NCBI RefSeq assembly: GCF_016919405.1
Contig: NZ_CP070352.1
Coordinates: 62,001-126,000 of the forward strand
Direction of reading: 5' to 3'
Length of the DNA stretch: 64,000 nucleotides
Origin: Ensifer sp. PDNC004
GTDB taxonomy: Bacteria; Pseudomonadota; Alphaproteobacteria; Rhizobiales; Rhizobiaceae
Within the stretch, counting starts at the first letter, position 1. Each line of letters opens with the position of its first letter. The notes beneath the pieces are model-generated. The model was not told the DNA's origin, did not search any database, and saw nothing but the letters and a program-made list of their open reading frames with translations. The position numbers and the translations under genes are program-made. Positions 1-9,364 of the stretch are shown piece after piece.

Positions 1-690
1 GTCAGACTTTCGCCCGACGGGCGCGGCGCGGTCGCGAACGCGCACCAGCAGGCGCTTTCTTATATTCCGGCGGGTATGGAAATCTGGGCCGACATGGTCG
101 ATGTCAGGCGCATCCGCCACCTCGATTTGCATTTCAATCTCGATGTCCTCAGCAGGCGCCTGGCGGAAGATCTCGATGCCGGCCGTTGCGACACGCCGCG
201 GCTGATGTTTCATGACGAGCGCTTTCTGCAAATTGCGCAATTGATCGCCGCCGAATGCGTCAACCCGCAGCCTTTGCACGATCTCTACGGCGATGGCCTC
301 ACGGTCGCCCTGTTCATCGACCTGATGAAACTCAACCGCAACGATGGCCGCAAACGCAGCCCGCTTGCGGCCTGGCAGCTTCGCCGTGCGGTTGAGTACA
401 TCGATGAGAACTGGGGGCGCAACATCCGCCTGGAGGAATTGGCGTCCCTGGCCGGACTGTCGCAGTCGCATTTCAGCCATGCGTTCAAGGCGTCGACCGG
501 CATGGCGCCGCACCAGTGGCAGATCAATGCACGGGTCGAACGAGCCAAGGAACTACTGCTGAAAAACGAGGCGTCGTTGACGACGGTTGCGGCTGAGACC
601 GGATTCTCCGATCAGGCGCACTTCACCCGGGTGTTCCGCAAAGTCGTAGGTGCCACGCCGGCAGCGTGGAAGCGCAACCGAACGGCCTGA
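1..690 (+). CDS. AraC-family transcriptional regulator, 5' end outside window
   Basis: The reading frame is open from base 1 with no stop, so the gene begins before the window; the first in-window ATG (76) is probably internal. The C-terminal ~100 residues form an AraC-type double helix-turn-helix: a first HTH with the segment LEELASLAGLSQSHFSHAFK and a second with the hallmark GFSDQAHFTRVFRKVVGATP. The visible N-terminal part is a ligand/dimerisation domain that I cannot assign. The gene lies 174 bp upstream of, and in the same direction as, a TonB-dependent siderophore receptor. This is a usual arrangement for AraC regulators that sense a ferri-siderophore and activate the receptor gene. 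Family call is firm; the ligand is inference. Confidence 0.9.
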   Translation, partial: VRLSPDGRGAVANAHQQALSYIPAGMEIWADMVDVRRIRHLDLHFNLDVLSRRLAEDLDAGRCDTPRLMFHDERFLQIAQLIAAECVNPQPLHDLYGDGLTVALFIDLMKLNRNDGRKRSPLAAWQLRRAVEYIDENWGRNIRLEELASLAGLSQSHFSHAFKASTGMAPHQWQINARVERAKELLLKNEASLTTVAAETGFSDQAHFTRVFRKVVGATPAAWKRNRTA

Positions 691-864
691 GCAAGTGCCA
701 TCTTCCAAAGCAGTTGTTCGCAGTAAAGAGCCCAGGAACGTTCAATTTCCGCCGATCGCGACAAGAGTTGCCCGAATAGTTGATATAAAAACTCATCTTA
801 TCAGAGGGTGTAAGCCGCGTCGCCTGAAAAGGCCCTGCGGTCGATCGGGTGAGACGACAGACAG

Positions 865-3069
865 ATGATGGTAAGAGGCAAGGCAATACGGCGGACGGAA
901 TGGCTGGCAAGCGGGGTCGCCGCCGTTGCGGTTCTGGCGGCGGGCGCAGCTATCGCGCAGGATGCACCGGCGACGAGGTTGGAAACGATCGAGGCGACAA
1001 GCGCCAGGACAGAGAGCGATGCGACCGGGCCGGTCGATGGCTATGTCGCCAAGGCAACGGCCACCGGCTCGAAATCCGCAACGCCGATTACCGAAATCCC
1101 GCAGAGCGTTTCCGTCGTCGGACGCGAGGAGCTTGACGACCGCGGCGTTGTCAACAAGGTCGATGAGGCGTTGCGCTACACGCCGGGCGTGATGGCCGAG
1201 CCCTTCGGCGTCGACCCGGATACCGACTGGTTCTACATCCGCGGCTTCGACGCGACGCAGACCGGCGTGTTCCTCGACGGCCTCAACCTCTTCTCCTACG
1301 GTTTCGGCGGGTTCCAGATCGATCCCTTCATGCTGGAGCGTGTCGAGGTGCTCAAGGGGCCGGCCTCCGTGCTCTATGGCGGCGCCAACCCGGGCGGCCT
1401 CATCAGTCTCATCAGCAAGCGGCCGCAGGCGGAGAACTCGACCTATGTCGAGACCGGCATCAACAACAACGGCAATGCCTTTCTCGGCATCGACGTGAAC
1501 CGCCAGCTCGACGACGCGATCAACTACCGCGTCACCGGCAAGGTTTCCGGCGGCAACAACTATGTCGATCACTCGGAAGATCTGCGCGGCTTCATTCTGC
1601 CGCAGATCACCTACGAGCCCGACGATGCGACCAGCCTGACCGTTTACGGCCTGCTGCAGGGCCTCGATCAGGTCCATACCGGCGGCGGCTTCCTGCCCTA
1701 TAACGGCTCCGTCGTCGACGCATCCTTCGGCAAGGTCGATCGCAAGGCCTTCTTCGGCGAACCGGACATCGATACCGGAACCTACGTGCAGCAGATGCTC
1801 GGCTACGAATTCAAGCACGAGTTCGACAGCGGCTGGCAGTTCAGCCAGAACCTGCGCTACGGCCATCTCTACAAGCACGAAAACGGGCCTTACACCTACG
1901 GCTACTACGATCCGAGCCTTCCCTTCCCGGTTTCGAACACGCCGGCGTCCCCGGGCAATCTGCTTTATCGCCTTGGCTTCGAGGCGACCTCGAAGGTGGA
2001 TACATTCGCCGTCGACAACCGGCTCGAAGGCGAGTTCGAGACGGGAGCGCTTGAACATACAGTCCTCGTTGGTCTCGACTACAAGTTCTTCCGGCTGGAC
2101 CACGTCCAGGCGTCGTCGGCGGGAACGCCGATCAGCGCCACCGATCCGGTCTATGGCGCGCCGCAGCCGGCCAACGCCATCTATATCAACCAGGTGATCA
2201 CGCAGCAGCAGCTCGGCGTTTACGCGCAAGACCAGGTCCGCTTCGGCGATGGCTGGCTCGTGACGCTTAACGGCCGCTACGACTATGTCGATACCAAAAC
2301 CGACAATGGACCGACCTTCTGGGCGCCGACCCAGAATTCGAGCTTCGACTACAGCGAAGGCGCGCTCAGCGGCCGCGCCGGACTTGCCTATGAATTCGAC
2401 AATGGCCTCACCCCCTACGTCAGCGCCGCGACCTTCTTCAATCCGGTCGTGGCGGTAACGGCGACCGGCAACACCAAGCCGGAAGAGGGCGAGCAATTCG
2501 AAGCCGGGATCAAGTACAAACCGACCTTTTTTGACGGCGTGCTGACGGCGTCCATCTATCAGCTGACCAAGCGCAACGCTCTTGTCACCGATCCGCTGAC
2601 CAGCATCTCCACCCAGACCGGCGAGGTGCGTTCCCGCGGCATCGAGTTCGAGGGCAAGGTCAATCTTGACGAAAGCTGGAAGCTGATTGCGGGTCTCGAT
2701 TTCATGGATATCGAGGTGACCGAGGATGCAAACCGGGCGCTGATCGGCAAGTCGCCCTATCTAGCGCCCGATGCACAGGCCTCGCTGTGGCTCGACTACA
2801 CGGTGCAGCAGGGCGCGCTGGAAGGCCTCAGCCTCGGCGCCGGCGTGCGCTATCGCGGCGAGAGCTGGGCGGACAAGGAAAACACCGAGAAGGTGCCGGC
2901 ATCGGCGGTCTTCGACGCAGCCCTGCGTTACGAGAAAGATGGCTGGGGTGCTGCCCTCAACGTCACCAACCTGTTCGACAAGGACTATGTCAGCGGCTGC
3001 AGCGGCCTGCTTGTTTGCGGATACGGCGATGCGCGCACGGTCACGTTGAAGCTCAGCAAGACCTGGTGA
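865..3069 (+). CDS. TonB-dependent siderophore receptor
   Basis: 734 residues, the usual size of ferrichrome/ferrioxamine-type receptors. A signal peptide covers about residues 1-31, with cleavage after AIA before QDAP. The plug domain follows (TPITEIPQSVSVVGREELDD, then the conserved LERVEVLKGPASVLYGGANPGG), and then a long beta-barrel ending in the aromatic-terminated strand VTLKLSKTW. It would import a ferric siderophore across the outer membrane using TonB energy. Two adjacent ATGs (865, 868) are possible starts. The AraC-type gene just upstream probably regulates it. Substrate cannot be read from the sequence; the FhuA/FoxA-like plug suggests a hydroxamate siderophore, as inference only. 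Confidence 0.92.
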   Translation: MMVRGKAIRRTEWLASGVAAVAVLAAGAAIAQDAPATRLETIEATSARTESDATGPVDGYVAKATATGSKSATPITEIPQSVSVVGREELDDRGVVNKVDEALRYTPGVMAEPFGVDPDTDWFYIRGFDATQTGVFLDGLNLFSYGFGGFQIDPFMLERVEVLKGPASVLYGGANPGGLISLISKRPQAENSTYVETGINNNGNAFLGIDVNRQLDDAINYRVTGKVSGGNNYVDHSEDLRGFILPQITYEPDDATSLTVYGLLQGLDQVHTGGGFLPYNGSVVDASFGKVDRKAFFGEPDIDTGTYVQQMLGYEFKHEFDSGWQFSQNLRYGHLYKHENGPYTYGYYDPSLPFPVSNTPASPGNLLYRLGFEATSKVDTFAVDNRLEGEFETGALEHTVLVGLDYKFFRLDHVQASSAGTPISATDPVYGAPQPANAIYINQVITQQQLGVYAQDQVRFGDGWLVTLNGRYDYVDTKTDNGPTFWAPTQNSSFDYSEGALSGRAGLAYEFDNGLTPYVSAATFFNPVVAVTATGNTKPEEGEQFEAGIKYKPTFFDGVLTASIYQLTKRNALVTDPLTSISTQTGEVRSRGIEFEGKVNLDESWKLIAGLDFMDIEVTEDANRALIGKSPYLAPDAQASLWLDYTVQQGALEGLSLGAGVRYRGESWADKENTEKVPASAVFDAALRYEKDGWGAALNVTNLFDKDYVSGCSGLLVCGYGDARTVTLKLSKTW

Positions 3070-3102
3070 GACCGATAGGCTGATCGACGATCTGCCAAAA
3101 GC

Positions 3103-3142
3103 AAACAGGGCGCTCAACCCGTGTTGGGGAGCGCCCTGTTTT
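3103..3142 (+). terminator. Rho-independent terminator after siderophore receptor
   Basis: A 13-bp perfect stem (3103-3115 with 3129-3141) with a 13-nt loop is followed by a short T run. The left arm begins with AAA, so it could also stop transcripts arriving from the minus-strand gene at 3268-3753. Confidence 0.8.
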
Positions 3143-3267
3143 CAACCCGGAGTGCCGCTATCGCACGCCAAAGGCGCCGACGACTGAGAGCACTCGAAAC
3201 GGGTAGTGGCCTTTAGATGGAGAGACCTGCCGCCTTTTCAAGGGCGGGGAGCCTCCCTTGCAGCAAA

Positions 3268-3753
3268 TTACTTCGCGCCGATTGCAGCAAGGCCTGCAGT
3301 TGCGCAGTTTGCGTCAACGTCGCCCGACGGCGCGCCGCCGACACCGATGCCACCGACGAGCGCCTTGCCGAACTTGATCGGCACGCCGCCGGCCTGGATG
3401 ACCATGCGAGCGTCCATGTCGCGAAGGCCTTCGTTGGCGGGCTTGGTAGCAATGAACTCGCCGAGGCCAGCCGTATCGCGACCCATGGCGGCCGAGGTGA
3501 AGGCTTTGCCCTGGGCGCTGTTTCCGGTGTGCGGGCCGGCATTGTCGGCCTTCAGCAGAACCTTGGTCGAACCGTCACGTGCAACGACCGCGACGCTGAC
3601 GTTGTGGCCTTCTGTGGCGCATGCCTTCAGTGCCGCGTCGGCAGCCTTGACGGCCATGTCGAGCGGCAGGTAGGCAGCGGTCGGAAGCTCCTGCGCGGTG
3701 GCGGCAACGGGAGCGAGAAGAGCGGCTGCAAGCACGATATTGCGGATCATCAA
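3268..3753 (-). CDS. Exported GlcG/HbpS-family heme-binding-like protein
   Basis: 161 residues with an N-terminal signal peptide (MMIRNIVLAAALLAPVAATA, then QELP), so periplasmic or secreted. The mature part matches the GlcG/HbpS (DUF336) fold: residues such as MAVKAADAALKACATEG, the GGVPIKFG segment and the glycine-rich GGIGVGGAPSGDVDANCA. HbpS of Streptomyces binds heme and modulates the sensor kinase SenS. Here the gene lies 85 bp downstream of a histidine-kinase/response-regulator pair on the same strand, which makes an accessory sensing role attractive but unproven. GlcG-like proteins are also common as orphan periplasmic proteins. Family call is good; function is open. Confidence 0.8.
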   Translation of the reverse strand: MMIRNIVLAAALLAPVAATAQELPTAAYLPLDMAVKAADAALKACATEGHNVSVAVVARDGSTKVLLKADNAGPHTGNSAQGKAFTSAAMGRDTAGLGEFIATKPANEGLRDMDARMVIQAGGVPIKFGKALVGGIGVGGAPSGDVDANCATAGLAAIGAK

Positions 3754-3838
3754 TGGGTTCCTTTCCTGTTGATAGGGAAAGGTTATTGCCGAACGCCGCC
3801 CGTCGATATTCGTAGCTCTTCCGTCACCATCCGTAGTT

Positions 3839-4447
3839 CTACGGAGTTTGCGTCCCTTCGAGCCAGATGCGGGTCATCTCCGCCTGCGAGGTGCTGCCGA
3901 GCTTGGCGCCGATCGCGGCGCGATGGCTTTCCACCGTTCGCGGCGACAGGCCGAGCCCCTCGGCGATCTGGCGGGTGGTGAAGCCTGCCGCAATGCGGTC
4001 GAGAACCTCGCGCTCGCGCTGTGTGAGTGCCGCCAAGAGGGCAAGCGTTTCCGCCTTTTCCGCCCGCGCCTGCAGGGTGCGCACCAGCATTTCCTGCCCC
4101 TTGTGGATCGCGTCGATCAGGTCCTGCTCGTCGATGGGCTTGGAGAGAAAGTCGATGGCGCCGTTGCGGAAGGCGCGCCGGCAGGCCTCGATATCGCCAT
4201 GACCGGAAATGACGATCGTCGGCCAGTCGACGCCACTTTCACGGAGCTTTTCCTGCAGTTTCAGTCCGGAGATCGCCGGCATGCGGATGTCGAGGATCAG
4301 GCAACCCGGCTCGAGGCGCGACAATTGCCCGAGAAAAGCCTGCGGATCGCCGAAGGGGATGACCTTGATGCCGACCGTTGAGAGCAGCAGGCTTAGCGCG
4401 CGGCGGACCGCATCGTCGTCGTCGACGAGATAGACGGGAACGGTCAT
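3839..4447 (-). CDS. FixJ-type two-component response regulator
   Basis: 202 residues. The N-terminal receiver domain starts with the acidic pocket VYLVDDDDAV, has the phospho-acceptor Asp in CLILDIRMPAISG and the conserved lysine in FLSKPID. The C-terminal LuxR-type HTH has LTQREREVLDRIAAG and GLSPRTVESHRAAI. It overlaps the kinase gene by the four bases ATGA, so the two are translationally coupled. This receiver/LuxR layout is that of FixJ/NarL-like activators; the downstream GlcG-like gene is a candidate target. Confidence 0.92.
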   Translation of the reverse strand: MTVPVYLVDDDDAVRRALSLLLSTVGIKVIPFGDPQAFLGQLSRLEPGCLILDIRMPAISGLKLQEKLRESGVDWPTIVISGHGDIEACRRAFRNGAIDFLSKPIDEQDLIDAIHKGQEMLVRTLQARAEKAETLALLAALTQREREVLDRIAAGFTTRQIAEGLGLSPRTVESHRAAIGAKLGSTSQAEMTRIWLEGTQTP

Positions 4448-5985
4448 TGTGTCTCTTCCTGTCGCGCCGGCGCTTTGGGCAGTGTCACCCGGAAGGTTGC
4501 ACCCTCATCGCCGGCCACCAGCGAGATCTCGCCGCCGGCGCGTTCCACCAGGCGCTGGCTGAGGGCGAGGCCAAGCCCCGTGCCGCCCGCCCGCGTCGTC
4601 ATGAACGGGGTGAACAGGCGCGGGCGCAGCGCTTCGGGAATGCCCGGACCGTTGTCCACGACATCGAAAACCACCGCGGTGTCTTCCTGCGTCAAGGTCA
4701 CGACGACACGGGGCGTTTCGCTCGCGTGGCCGTCGAGCGCTTCCATTGCATTGCGCACCAGATTGAAGGCGACCTGCTCGATTTCAACGGGATCACCAGT
4801 CACGATTACGGGCGCTTCCGGAAAGCGGAACTCAAGTTGGATCTGCCGCGACCGGGCGTCCTGCTCCATCAGTGCCTCGACATTGCCAAGCGCCCGGCGC
4901 AGGTCAAACGTCGTCACCGGCGTCGCGTGCGGCTGCGACCAGTTGCGGAACCGCTCCAGAATGCCCGAGGCCCGGCGCGCCTGGCTGACGGTATCGTCGA
5001 GCACGGAGGCAAGGGCTGCGCGGTTTCCCTGGTTGAGCAGGCGGCGCCCGGCCTGCGCCTGGGCGAGGATCGCGGTCAGGGGCTGGGTCAGTTCGTGGGC
5101 CATGCCGCTTGCCATCTCTCCAAGCGCGTTGACGCGCGAGGCGTGGCTAAGCCGTGAATCGAGCGCACTCAGACGCGCCTGCTGTTCCGCCATGCGGGTC
5201 CTTGCCCGTTGGCGCAAGGCGGCGAGCCCGGCGAGATAGGCCAGCGTGAGGGCAACGAGGGTCAGACCGGTCTGCACCGGCGGAAACATATCGGAGAGGC
5301 CGATATCCATGCCGGTTTCGAGTACGAGCGGTTGCGACGCGCTGCTGAGCGGCCTGGAAAAACGGATGGCATCGGGGAGTGCCGCCGGCTGAAGCAGGCT
5401 GTGGCCGTCGGGCAGTGAAAGCCGGACGGCGGTGCTAGGCCGGGACCAGAAAGGCCCTCCATCGCCGATCAGCTTGCCGGCATCGATGGCGAGCATCAAC
5501 CCGTAGCGCGCCTCGTTCGTGTTGGGGCTGCGCTTGATCATCATGTAATGATCGGGGCGCTGCGGATGGGGCAGAAGGGCAATCCGGCCGTCGGAAGCCT
5601 TGGCCGCAGCACGAATGCGCTCGGCCGTCGCTGCGTCGAGCGGACCGGTCCCGATGGTCTCTGTTGCCGGATCGAGCGAGACGAGCTGGACTTCGTCGAT
5701 GCGCGGGTAGAAGCGGGTGATGGTGCGGGCGACATCGAGGAAGAGGTCGTGCCGGCGCCCCTCTGACGCAACCGCTACGGCCGAAAGCGCGGTCAGGTGG
5801 GCATCGTGCTGATCGGCGCGCTGGGAGGCCAGGCCATGGAGCACGGTGCTTTCCCGCTCCAGTTCGGCAACCAGCGCCTGCCGCTCGCGGGTGCCAAGGG
5901 CTGCCGCCCCGACCAGCAGGATAAGACACCAGAGAGCAACAAGGTAAAGGGGCCGCTCAAGCAACGGACGACTGTTCGGTAGCAT
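4444..5985 (-). CDS. Membrane sensor histidine kinase (DctB/FixL-like catalytic part)
   Basis: 513 residues. An N-terminal transmembrane helix (LYLVALWCLILLVGAAALG) and a second near residue 240 (TGLTLVALTLAYLAGLAAL) bracket a periplasmic sensor domain of about 200 residues with no recognised ligand motif. The cytoplasmic part has a short coiled linker, the H-box GEMASGMAHELTQPL, the N-box NLVRNAMEAL and G-boxes VVDNGPGIPEAL and GGTGLGLALSQRL. The H-box type and organisation resemble DctB-class kinases. It forms a two-gene operon with the FixJ-type regulator (4-bp overlap). The signal is unknown; the nearby GlcG/HbpS-like secreted protein could be part of sensing. Confidence 0.9.
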   Translation of the reverse strand: MLPNSRPLLERPLYLVALWCLILLVGAAALGTRERQALVAELERESTVLHGLASQRADQHDAHLTALSAVAVASEGRRHDLFLDVARTITRFYPRIDEVQLVSLDPATETIGTGPLDAATAERIRAAAKASDGRIALLPHPQRPDHYMMIKRSPNTNEARYGLMLAIDAGKLIGDGGPFWSRPSTAVRLSLPDGHSLLQPAALPDAIRFSRPLSSASQPLVLETGMDIGLSDMFPPVQTGLTLVALTLAYLAGLAALRQRARTRMAEQQARLSALDSRLSHASRVNALGEMASGMAHELTQPLTAILAQAQAGRRLLNQGNRAALASVLDDTVSQARRASGILERFRNWSQPHATPVTTFDLRRALGNVEALMEQDARSRQIQLEFRFPEAPVIVTGDPVEIEQVAFNLVRNAMEALDGHASETPRVVVTLTQEDTAVVFDVVDNGPGIPEALRPRLFTPFMTTRAGGTGLGLALSQRLVERAGGEISLVAGDEGATFRVTLPKAPARQEETQ

Positions 5986-6205
5986 CGATCATTCTTGTCA
6001 TTTGCAGGCTTGCTTGCGCAGCCTGCTCTTTTGTTGTCCGGCTGAGCACGGCATCGGCCGAGAAAATACGACCGCAACAACAGAAAATCCAGCCGCTCGC
6101 TTCAGCCCATCTCTCGCGCGACCACAAGCTTCGCCCTGAGGGTCTGCACGGCCTCGCCTTGCCGGTTGATCGTCCGGCTGACGTCCCTCTTTCTGCGCCT
6201 TCGAC

Positions 6206-7819
6206 TTAGTGTGCTCCACCTGCACCGGCGCCGCCGAGTTGGATCTTGCAGGTGAAGAGCAATGCGATGGCTGCGAGAACGAGCACGATCCCGATCACCG
6301 CGAAAGTATCACTGAACCCTAGGATAAGCGCCTGCCGGCGAACCGTGGCGGCGATCGCGGCGATCGCTTTTTGCTGCGCGACGGCGGCGTCGGTGACGCC
6401 GTGCGTCATGAAGTACCGGGTCAGATCGCCGATGCGGTCGCGGACTTCGTCGCGGTAGACGGTCACGGACTGGCCGATGATATTCGAGTGGAACTGCTCA
6501 CGCTTGGTCAGCACCGTCGCAAGCGTGGCCGTGCCCACGGCGCCGCCGAGATTGCGCAGCATGTTCGACAGGCCAGAGGCGGCGGCCGCGTCGCTTGAAG
6601 CGATGCGGGCGGTGGTGATCACCGTGATCGGCGTCAGCACCAGCGCCTGCCCGATGGCGCGCACGATGTTCGGAATGAAGAACTGGTCGCCGGCGCTGTC
6701 GAGCGACAGCGTCGTGTTCATGAAACAGCTAGCCGCGAAGATGCTGATGCCGACGAAGCCGATGTAGCGTGCGTCGAAGCGCTTCATCAGCGCCGGTACG
6801 AACGGGATGATGAGAAGCTGCGGCAGTCCGGTCCAGGCCAGCACGAGGCCGATCTGCTCGGCATTGTAGTGCTGCACCTGGCCGAGATACTGCGGCAGGA
6901 TGTAGACCGTGCCGAACAGGGCGACGCCGACAAGAACGTTGACGAGAACACCGACCCCGAAATTACGCTGCTTGAGCAGGCGCAGCTGCACGAGCGGCTT
7001 TTCGACCTTGAGTTCGATGACGATGAACGCGATCAGGAACACGGCCGCCGTCAAAGCGAGCTTGACGATGAACGGCGACTGGAACCAGTCGTCCTTGTTG
7101 CCTTCCTCCAGAACCGTCTGCAGTGCCGAAAGGCCGATGGCCATGGTAACTATGCCCGCCCAATCGCCTTGCTTGAGCAGGGACAATTGCATCGGCCTCT
7201 TCTCGAGGGTGAAATAGAGGGCAATCACCATCACCAGGCTCGGTGGGGTGTTGACGAAGAAGATCGACTGCCAGCCGTAATTTTCGGTGAGGTAGCCGCC
7301 GATCGTCGGGCCGATCGCCGGGGCGAAGGTTACCGAGAGCGCAAACAGCGCCAGCCCGAACGGCTGTTGCGCCTTGGGGAGCCGGGTCAGCACCATGGTG
7401 AAGGCCATTGGAATGAGCACGCCGCCGGCAAAACCCTGCAATCCGCGCAGCGCGATCATCGAGCCAAGATCATGGGCAAACGCACAGGCTGCGGAAAACA
7501 GCGGAAATAGGATCGCGTTCGCCAACATGTAGCGCCGGAACGAGAAGACGCGGCTCAAATAGTCCGTGAGCGGGATCACGACGATTTCGCCGATGAGATA
7601 CGAGGTCGATATCCAGGCGCCGTTGTCGACGCCGGTCCCGATGCCGCCTTCGATATCGAGCAAGGAGGCGTTGGTGATCTGGATATTGAGGATCGCCATG
7701 AAGGCGCCGATCAGGCCGGCGAGTACGGAAATCCAGGCGGTCGTGCTTGCCCTGTCGGGTGACGTCGCTGCGGGTTCCCGCACGCTGGGCGAAACCATGG
7801 GCATCGTGGTGGTGGACAT
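6206..7819 (-). CDS. emrB: DHA2-family multidrug efflux MFS permease (EmrB-like)
   Basis: 537 residues with about 14 predicted transmembrane segments, the DHA2 pattern. Recognisable features are the N-terminal motif region after TM1 (NIQITNASLLDIEGGIGTGVDNGAWISTSYLIGEI), RGLQGFAGGVLIPMAF, and motif C-like GPTIGGYLTENYGWQSIFFVNTP. A very good ribosome site (AAGGAGGA) precedes the ATG. It follows the emrA-like gene by 49 bp. Together they would pump hydrophobic drugs or uncouplers across both membranes with an outer-membrane channel encoded elsewhere. Confidence 0.92.
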   Translation of the reverse strand: MSTTTMPMVSPSVREPAATSPDRASTTAWISVLAGLIGAFMAILNIQITNASLLDIEGGIGTGVDNGAWISTSYLIGEIVVIPLTDYLSRVFSFRRYMLANAILFPLFSAACAFAHDLGSMIALRGLQGFAGGVLIPMAFTMVLTRLPKAQQPFGLALFALSVTFAPAIGPTIGGYLTENYGWQSIFFVNTPPSLVMVIALYFTLEKRPMQLSLLKQGDWAGIVTMAIGLSALQTVLEEGNKDDWFQSPFIVKLALTAAVFLIAFIVIELKVEKPLVQLRLLKQRNFGVGVLVNVLVGVALFGTVYILPQYLGQVQHYNAEQIGLVLAWTGLPQLLIIPFVPALMKRFDARYIGFVGISIFAASCFMNTTLSLDSAGDQFFIPNIVRAIGQALVLTPITVITTARIASSDAAAASGLSNMLRNLGGAVGTATLATVLTKREQFHSNIIGQSVTVYRDEVRDRIGDLTRYFMTHGVTDAAVAQQKAIAAIAATVRRQALILGFSDTFAVIGIVLVLAAIALLFTCKIQLGGAGAGGAH

Positions 7820-7868
7820 TGCATCCTCCTTCCAGCGCTTGAGGCTGGGAACGGCGCCTGAGCGTCCT

Positions 7869-9071
7869 TCAGTTTAGGCTTGCCGGCACGGCGGCCACCG
7901 TCGTTCCCGCGGTCCGGGTGTCGATCGTCGGGTAGACGGACATGCCGGATCGCAGCACCACGTTGAGCGGGCTGTCGCGGTCGAGCACGATCTTGACGGG
8001 GATGCGCTGCACCACCTTGGTGAAGTTGCCCGTCGCATTGTCGGGCGGCAGCAGCGCAAATTCCTGGCCGCTTGCAGGCGAGATGCTGTCGACGTGGCCC
8101 TCGAAGACCTGGCCCGGAAACGTGTCCACCTCGATCGCCACCGACTGGCCAGGAACGACATCGGCAAGCTGCGTTTCCTTGTAGTTGGCAACGATGTAGG
8201 CGGCGTGCGTCGGCACGACCGCCATCAGCTGCGTCCCGGCCTGCACATATTGGCCGACACGCAAGGTGCGGTTGCCGATCACGCCGTCGATCGGCGCTGC
8301 GAGCGCGGTGTAGGAAAGATTGAGCTCGGCCTGGTGCTCGGCCGCCTTCGCGCTGTCGAGCGCGGCCTTTGCCTGTGCGACCTCGGCTTTGATCACGTCG
8401 AGCTGCTTGACAGCGCTTGCGAGCGCTGCCGTGTCGCGCGTCACCGCGGCCCTTGCGGCGGCAATGCGTGAGGCCGCCTGTTGCGCGTTCTGCACTGTGC
8501 CGAACCCTTGCCTTGCGAGTTCCGAGTAGCGCTTGTCGTCCTGTTCAGCGAAAGTTTGGTCGGCCTTGTCGGCCTCGACCGTCGCCTTGGCCGAATCGAT
8601 CGCGGATTGCTGCGCGACGAGCGCCGACTGCTTGTTTGCGATGTTGGCCTCCGCGGCTTCGACCCCGGCCTTGGCCTGTTCGAGGCTGACCCTGAAGTCG
8701 CGGTCGTCGATGCGGGCGAGAACCTGTCCGGCCTTGACCTGCTGGTTGTCGGTGACCAGGACCTCAGCGACATGGCCCGAGACCTTCGGGGCAATCGTCG
8801 TGCTGTCGGCCTTCACATAGGCGTCGTCTGTCGCCACTTCGAAGCGACCCGTCGTCCAGTAGGCCCAACCGAAATCGACCCCGCCGGCAACTGCGGCGAT
8901 GGCGACGGAGGCGAAAAGCAGGTTGCGAAGCCAGCGCTTACGGGTACGCGCGGCGTTTGTGGCTGCCGCGGTCGGGATGGCTGTGAGCGTCCGCTGTGCC
9001 TCCCTGCGGGGCACGGCCTCCAGCGTTTCCACGGGCTGGGCATTTTCGATGCTGAAAGACTGCTGGCTCAT
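7869..9071 (-). CDS. emrA: HlyD/EmrA-type membrane fusion protein
   Basis: About 400 residues from the ATG at 9071, chosen over an in-frame start at 9215 because AGGAA sits 9 nt upstream and the extra N-terminal stretch is not family-like. One transmembrane helix (about residues 45-65) precedes the biotinyl-lipoyl half motif YVKADSTTIAPKVSGHVAEV, long coiled-coil hairpins rich in Ala/Gln/Lys, then LSYTALAAPIDGVIGNRTLR. This is the EmrA layout. It is the first gene of the emrA-emrB pair; the LysR-type gene upstream on the same strand may control it. Confidence 0.92.
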   Translation of the reverse strand: MSQQSFSIENAQPVETLEAVPRREAQRTLTAIPTAAATNAARTRKRWLRNLLFASVAIAAVAGGVDFGWAYWTTGRFEVATDDAYVKADSTTIAPKVSGHVAEVLVTDNQQVKAGQVLARIDDRDFRVSLEQAKAGVEAAEANIANKQSALVAQQSAIDSAKATVEADKADQTFAEQDDKRYSELARQGFGTVQNAQQAASRIAAARAAVTRDTAALASAVKQLDVIKAEVAQAKAALDSAKAAEHQAELNLSYTALAAPIDGVIGNRTLRVGQYVQAGTQLMAVVPTHAAYIVANYKETQLADVVPGQSVAIEVDTFPGQVFEGHVDSISPASGQEFALLPPDNATGNFTKVVQRIPVKIVLDRDSPLNVVLRSGMSVYPTIDTRTAGTTVAAVPASLN

Positions 9072-9364
9072 TTTCCGGTTCCTTTCACCGGTGTGGCGCG
9101 TCGAATTGAACGGCTGGCCAAATAAAGAAACTTTATGCTTTCCAAAATATTCGCGCCGCCGATTGCTGTCAAACGAATTTGGAAAGTTTGGATGTTCCAT
9201 AAGCTGGGCTGTCACCCAGGTAACATGATTATGAGGCGTTCGGGATCGAAGGTGCCCGCCCGTTTTTCAATTGGCCGAACATGAACGCTTCTCTCTCGAT
9301 GCTGCTATCGGGCGCACATTCCGCGTGAACCACCGAGGTTGCTAGGCAACGACAGGCTGGGCCC

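Noticed and set aside
793..2496. 567-codon open frame on the minus strand across the siderophore receptor
   Set aside because: It is antisense to a complete TonB-dependent receptor; its composition is the Val/Arg/Asp-rich pattern of a high-GC shadow frame and no domain is recognisable.
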